This document shows, piece after piece, positions 60,072 through 64,000 of a stretch of DNA of 64,000 nucleotides. How positions within the stretch are numbered: position 1 is the first letter of the stretch; each line of letters opens with the position of its first letter. The position numbers were made by a program, and so were the translations under genes. The DNA comes from Pseudomonas sp. MPC6 (GTDB lineage: Bacteria > Pseudomonadota > Gammaproteobacteria > Pseudomonadales > Pseudomonadaceae), in assembly GCF_006094435.1 (NCBI RefSeq), contig NZ_CP034783.1:833001-897000 (forward strand), written 5' to 3'. The notes below the pieces were generated by a model that made no database searches, was not told where the DNA came from, and saw only the letters and a list, made by a program, of their open reading frames with translations.

Positions 60072-62138
60072 ATGAAAAATAATAATGGCCTGCTACGCCA
60101 CCTACCCTGGCTGCTGCTGGCAATCGTGGGCGCGTGTGCGCTCGGCGTCGTGGCATTGCGCCGAGGCGAGCCGATCAACGCCTTGTGGATCGTGGTCGCC
60201 GCGGTGGCCATTTATCTGGTTGCGTACCGTTACTACAGTCTGTTCATCGCTACCAATGTGATGCAACTCGATCCGCGCCGGGCCACCCCCGCCGTGCTCA
60301 ACAATGACGGTCTGGACTACGTGCCGACCAACAAACACATCCTTTTCGGTCACCACTTCGCCGCCATCGCCGGTGCGGGACCGCTGGTGGGGCCGGTCCT
60401 GGCGGCACAGATGGGTTACCTGCCCGGTACGCTGTGGCTGATCGCCGGGGTGGTGCTGGCCGGTGCGGTGCAGGACTTCATGGTCCTGTTCATGTCCACC
60501 CGCCGCAACGGCCGCTCCCTGGGCGACATGGTCCGTGAAGAAATGGGCCGCATCCCCGGCACCATCGCGCTGTTCGGCTGCTTCCTGATCATGATCATCA
60601 TCCTTGCGGTGCTGGCGCTGATCGTGGTCAAGGCCCTGGCCGAAAGCCCGTGGGGCATTTTCACAGTGATGGCGACCATCCCGATCGCGATGTTCATGGG
60701 CATTTATATGCGCTACATCCGTCCGGGGCGCATCGGTGAAATCTCCGTGGTCGGCGTGTTGCTGCTGCTCGGCTCGATCTGGCTGGGCGGGCAGATTGCC
60801 GCCGATCCGGTCTGGGCCAAGGCGTTCAGCTTCACTGGCGTGCAGATTACGTGGATGCTGGTCGGTTACGGTTTCGTGGCCGCCTCGTTACCGGTCTGGC
60901 TGATCCTGGCGCCGCGCGACTACCTGTCGACCTTTCTCAAGATCGGTACCATCGTGGCGCTGGCGATCGGCATCCTGGTCACCATGCCCGAGTTGAAAAT
61001 GCCGGCATTGACCCAGTTCACCGACGGCACCGGGCCGGTGTGGAAGGGCGGTCTGTTCCCGTTCCTGTTCATCACCATCGCCTGTGGCGCGGTTTCCGGT
61101 TTCCACGCGTTGATCTCCTCCGGCACCACCCCGAAGTTGCTGGATAACGAGGTCAACTCCCGTTACATCGGTTACGGCGCCATGCTGATGGAATCCTTCG
61201 TCGCCATCATGGCGATGGTGGCGGCTTCGGTGATCGAGCCAGGCGTGTACTTCGCCATGAACAGCCCGGCGGCAGTCGTCGGTGGTGACGTGGTGGCTGT
61301 GGCGCAGACCGTCAGCAGCTGGGGTTTTGCAATCACCCCGGAAGCGCTGCAAGCGGTGGCCAAGGACATCGGTGAAACCACCATCCTGGCTCGCGCCGGC
61401 GGTGCGCCGACCCTGGCGGTCGGTATTGCGCAGATCCTGCACAGTCTCCTGCCGGGTGAAAACACCATGGCGTTCTGGTACCACTTCGCGATCCTGTTCG
61501 AAGCGCTGTTCATCCTCACCGCGGTGGACGCCGGTACCCGTGCCGGCCGTTTCATGCTCCAGGACTTGCTGGGTTCCTTCGTGCCGGCGCTGAAACGCAC
61601 CGAGTCCTGGACCGCCAACCTGATCGCCACCGCCGGTTGCGTGGCCATGTGGGGTTGGTTGCTGTATCAGGGCGTGATCGATCCGCTGGGCGGCATCAAC
61701 ACCTTGTGGCCGCTGTTCGGTATCTCCAACCAGATGCTGGCCGGGATCGCACTGATGCTGGCGACGGTGGTGCTGATCAAGATGAAGCGTCAACGTTACG
61801 TCTGGGTCACCATGCTGCCTGCGGTCTGGCTGCTGATCTGTACCACCACCGCCGGCTTCATCAAGCTGTTCGACGCCAACCCGGCGATCGGCTTCCTGTC
61901 GCTGGCGAAGAAATACAGCGATGCCCTGGCCAACGGCCAGATCCTCGCCCCGGCCAAGGACATCACCCAAATGCAGCACGTGATCTTCAATGCCTACACC
62001 AACGCCACGCTGACGGCGCTGTTCCTGTTCGTGGTGTTCAGCATCCTGTTCTATGCGCTCAAGGTCGGTATTGCCGCCTGGGGCACCAAGGAACGTACGG
62101 ATAAAGAAGCACCGTTCCAGGCCCTGCCGGATGCTTGA
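60072..62138 (+). CDS. cstA: CstA/BtsT-family carbon starvation carrier
   Basis: A 688-residue inner-membrane carrier with about 18 helices. Family phrases YVPTNKHILFGHHFAAIAGA (residues 78-97) and LFPFLFITIACGAVSGFHAL are clear. Related proteins import pyruvate (BtsT, CstA) or peptides. The ATG at 60072 starts the family N-terminus MKNNNGLLRHLPW. A Crc-type motif overlaps codons 3-5. The small YbdD-like gene follows after 15 bases. Confidence 0.92.
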   Translation: MKNNNGLLRHLPWLLLAIVGACALGVVALRRGEPINALWIVVAAVAIYLVAYRYYSLFIATNVMQLDPRRATPAVLNNDGLDYVPTNKHILFGHHFAAIAGAGPLVGPVLAAQMGYLPGTLWLIAGVVLAGAVQDFMVLFMSTRRNGRSLGDMVREEMGRIPGTIALFGCFLIMIIILAVLALIVVKALAESPWGIFTVMATIPIAMFMGIYMRYIRPGRIGEISVVGVLLLLGSIWLGGQIAADPVWAKAFSFTGVQITWMLVGYGFVAASLPVWLILAPRDYLSTFLKIGTIVALAIGILVTMPELKMPALTQFTDGTGPVWKGGLFPFLFITIACGAVSGFHALISSGTTPKLLDNEVNSRYIGYGAMLMESFVAIMAMVAASVIEPGVYFAMNSPAAVVGGDVVAVAQTVSSWGFAITPEALQAVAKDIGETTILARAGGAPTLAVGIAQILHSLLPGENTMAFWYHFAILFEALFILTAVDAGTRAGRFMLQDLLGSFVPALKRTESWTANLIATAGCVAMWGWLLYQGVIDPLGGINTLWPLFGISNQMLAGIALMLATVVLIKMKRQRYVWVTMLPAVWLLICTTTAGFIKLFDANPAIGFLSLAKKYSDALANGQILAPAKDITQMQHVIFNAYTNATLTALFLFVVFSILFYALKVGIAAWGTKERTDKEAPFQALPDA
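60078..60085 (+). promoter_or_regulatory. AAnAAnAA Hfq/Crc-type motif in cstA codons 3-5
   Basis: AATAATAA directly follows the start codon region. Hfq/Crc bound here would block translation initiation while preferred carbon is present. Confidence 0.5.
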
Positions 62139-62153
62139 TCGAGGATTGCAAAC

Positions 62154-62351
62154 ATGTTCAATGACCTGAGTCGCCTCGGTAAATACCTCGGTCAGGCCGC
62201 GCGCCTGATGGTCGGCATGCCCGACTACGACAATTACGTGGAGCATATGCAGAACAAACACCCGGACAAACCGGTGATGAGCTACGAGATGTTCTTCCGC
62301 GAACGTCAGGAAGCGCGTTACGGTGGCAAGGGTGGGCCCAAGTGTTGCTAA
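62154..62351 (+). CDS. YbdD/YjiX-family small protein
   Basis: A 65-residue protein with the typical phrases [20 protein letters not shown] and [17 protein letters not shown]. It always accompanies CstA/BtsT carriers and may be needed for their function. It follows cstA by 15 bases and ends with KCC. Confidence 0.9.
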   Translation: MFNDLSRLGKYLGQAARLMVGMPDYDNYVEHMQNKHPDKPVMSYEMFFRERQEARYGGKGGPKCC

Positions 62352-62373
62352 TGCAGCACTAGGCAATACAAAC

Positions 62374-62450
62374 CTGTAGGAGCCGGCTTGCTGGCGATAG
62401 CGATCTCAAGGACGCCATCGCCGGCAAGCCGGGCTCCTACAGTTTTTTTT
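62374..62450. repeat. REPIN followed by a T-run
   Basis: CTGTAGGAGCCGGCTTGCTG and CGGCAAGCCGGGCTCCTACA are the arms. Eight T directly follow, so the folded arms would act as an intrinsic terminator for the cstA unit. Confidence 0.85.
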
Positions 62451-62471
62451 AGCGCATGGGAGATTTTTGTT

Positions 62472-63443
62472 TTGCTCACACCAATCCCGGTCACGATCCT
62501 CAGCGGCTTCCTCGGCGCCGGCAAAACCACGCTGCTGCGTCACCTGCTCAAAGCCGAACACGGCCTGAAAATCGCCGTGATCGAGAACGAATTCAGCGAT
62601 GCCGGCATCGACACCCAACTATTGGGCGATGAACCGGTACAAGTGATGACGCTGTCCAACGGCTGCGTCTGTTGCACCATCCACACCGACCTGACCAAAG
62701 CGCTGTACCTGCTGCTGGAGCGCCTGGACAGTGGTGAAATCGCCTTCGACCGCCTGGTGATCGAATGCACTGGCCTGGCCGATCCGGCACCCGTGGCGCA
62801 AACCTTCTTCATCGACGAAGAGCTGCGCGAGCGTTACATCCTCGACGGCATCATCACCCTGGTGGACGCGGCGCACGCCGACACGCACCTGACCCAGACC
62901 ATCGCCCAGGCCCAGATCGGTTTTGCCGACCGCCTGCTGGTGAGCAAGCGGGACCTGGTGGACGAAGCGACCTTCACTGCATTGAGTGAGCGCCTGACCC
63001 GGATCAACCGTCGCGCGCCGATCCGCGTAGTCGACCACGGCAAGATCGACCTTGCCGAATTGCTCGATGTGCGCGGTTTCAATCTCAATGCCGACCTCGG
63101 TGGCGGGGTGAGTTTGCGGCCCGTCAGCAAGGCGCCTTCCATCGACCGCATTTCCAGCCTGGTGCTGCGTACCGACAAGCCGCTGGATATCGACAGGCTC
63201 AGCGCGTTCATGAACGAGTTGCTGGAAGAGCATGGCAAGCAATTGCTGCGCTACAAAGGCGTATTGAATATCCTGGGTGAACCGCGGCGGATGGTGTTTC
63301 AGGGGGTATTGAAGTTGTACGGCTTCGACTGGGACACGGAGTGGGCGGACGATGAAGCGCGGGAAAGTGTGATCGTGTTTATTGCCGATGATTTGCCGGA
63401 AGAGAAGATTCGTGAGGGGTTTGATCGGGTTGCCGCAACCTGA
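62472..63443 (+). CDS. yjiA: CobW/COG0523 GTPase, YjiA-like metallochaperone
   Basis: A 323-residue G3E GTPase. Walker A is GFLGAGKTTLL (about 12-22), the metal motif CxCC is NGCVCCTI, and the effector region is ECTGLADPAPV; a CobW C-terminal domain follows. Such proteins insert zinc or another metal in client proteins. The start is TTG at 62472, 9 bases after GGGAGA; the ATG at 62388 lies in a REP. The cstA-yjiX-yjiA order is usual in proteobacteria. Confidence 0.9.
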   Translation: MLTPIPVTILSGFLGAGKTTLLRHLLKAEHGLKIAVIENEFSDAGIDTQLLGDEPVQVMTLSNGCVCCTIHTDLTKALYLLLERLDSGEIAFDRLVIECTGLADPAPVAQTFFIDEELRERYILDGIITLVDAAHADTHLTQTIAQAQIGFADRLLVSKRDLVDEATFTALSERLTRINRRAPIRVVDHGKIDLAELLDVRGFNLNADLGGGVSLRPVSKAPSIDRISSLVLRTDKPLDIDRLSAFMNELLEEHGKQLLRYKGVLNILGEPRRMVFQGVLKLYGFDWDTEWADDEARESVIVFIADDLPEEKIREGFDRVAAT

Positions 63444-63471
63444 AGCATTGTCGGCGTCTGCTATGGCCCCA

Positions 63472-63537
63472 TCGCGAGCAAGCTCGCTCCCACATTTTGA
63501 AATGCATTTCCCTGTGGGAGCGAGCTTGCTCGCGATA
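63472..63537. repeat. REPIN with 24-bp perfect arms
   Basis: ATCGCGAGCAAGCTCGCTCC at 63472 on the left and its exact complement ending at 63537, separated by 18 bases. It lies between convergent genes. Confidence 0.9.
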
Positions 63538-63542
63538 GCGAT

Positions 63543-64000
63543 CTAACCGGCAACACGGTTTTGGCAAGGCTCCGAGTTCAGCAACATATCTTCTATCTGA
63601 TCCAGATGCCGGTTCATCAAGCCCGTCGCCATCACAGCATCCCCTCGCTCGACCGCATCCACAATCCCAACCTGCTCCCGCCATCCGCAATAAACCTGCG
63701 CCGACGCATCAAACTGCGCAATCGCTAACGAAGTGAGCGGCACCAGACTGCCAAGAAAATGCGCCAACGGTGCATTCCCCGCCATATCAGCCAATGCCAG
63801 ATGAAATTCACCGGCCAACCGGATCGCGGTGCCACGCTGGTCGCGCTCCAGGCACTGGCGTTCGCGCTTGACCAGTTCCTGCAGGCGTTGCACATCGTTC
63901 GCTTGAGGTTGCTGGCAGGCAAGCCGTACCAGCGTGAGTTCCGTCAGCCGCCGGGCGTGCAGCGTTTGCCGGGTCTGTTCGGTATTGAGCGCAGCCACGC
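63543..64000 (-). CDS. FCD-domain GntR-family regulator, 5' end cut by window
   Basis: The visible 150 residues form an FCD effector domain. Metal and ligand residues appear in GEFHLALADMAGN (Asp/His) and in the C-terminal ATGLMNRHLDQIEDML (His). The GntR helix-turn-helix lies beyond the right edge. Such regulators sense organic acids. No target is visible in the window. Confidence 0.8.
   Translation of the reverse strand, partial: VAALNTEQTRQTLHARRLTELTLVRLACQQPQANDVQRLQELVKRERQCLERDQRGTAIRLAGEFHLALADMAGNAPLAHFLGSLVPLTSLAIAQFDASAQVYCGWREQVGIVDAVERGDAVMATGLMNRHLDQIEDMLLNSEPCQNRVAG

Overview
The window looks like chromosomal DNA of a Pseudomonas of the P. fluorescens / P. putida lineage. The evidence is moderately high GC, about eighteen REP/REPIN palindromes of the GTAGGAGCGAGCTTGCTCGCGA class and its variants, and a block (cioAB-rlmG-luxR-fpr-mscL-radA-pilZ-cstA-yjiX-yjiA) whose order I recall from Pseudomonas genomes. 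No rRNA, tRNA, CRISPR array or prophage was seen. One complete insertion sequence is present. Genes at both edges are cut: an Abi/HEPN gene on the left and an FCD-type regulator on the right.

Layout. 1-1.8 kb: an Abi-like HEPN gene end, a REPIN, then a strongly base-paired element just ahead of a small Pseudomonas-type hypothetical gene. 1.8-12.8 kb: a probable nitrogen-compound catabolic locus with a DUF1028 protein, an ArgE-like M20 deacylase, a LysR regulator, an aldehyde dehydrogenase, an orphan polyamine-type binding protein, an APC permease, a SpuC-like aminotransferase, a flavin monooxygenase and a Rid protein without the RidA arginine. Perfect AAnAAnAA (Hfq/Crc-type) motifs lie at the permease and aminotransferase starts. 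12.9-31 kb: mostly housekeeping genes (phosphodiesterase-like EEP protein, YciC, DUF2076, NYN and DEDDh nucleases, Lrp, EamA, RhlE, HI0933-type flavoprotein, HDAC-like deacetylase, GNAT, TesB, HAD, two zinc metallopeptidases). It is interrupted by an IS110-family element inserted exactly into a REP.

29-40 kb: a quinate/shikimate-type region. It has a flavoprotein with a divergent IclR regulator, a TIM-barrel isomerase-like protein, a DMT exporter, an MFS importer, QuiC1 (3-dehydroshikimate dehydratase fused to an HPPD-like domain), a TetR regulator, a shikimate dehydrogenase and AroQ. The likely flow is uptake of quinate or shikimate, conversion to 3-dehydroshikimate by AroQ and the dehydrogenase, and dehydration to protocatechuate by QuiC1.

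40-50 kb: LysR, an NCS2 purine permease overlapping trmA, a secreted small protein, a DJ-1 paralogue lacking its cysteine, a HigBA pair with a doubtful toxin start, and a PaoABC-like molybdenum aldehyde oxidoreductase without a visible Tat signal. 50-64 kb: cyanide-insensitive oxidase cioAB behind a perfect Anr/FNR box, RlmG, a PpoR-like LuxR solo, Fpr, MscL, RadA, PilZ, a CstA-type pyruvate/peptide carrier with its small partner, and a CobW GTPase.

The strongest unusual signal is the IS110 element at 21571-22736. Removing it restores a perfect 30-bp REPIN inverted repeat with a CT core. Its 5' non-coding end contains short segments, in the order expected of a bridge RNA, that match the left and right target flanks and the left and right element ends.
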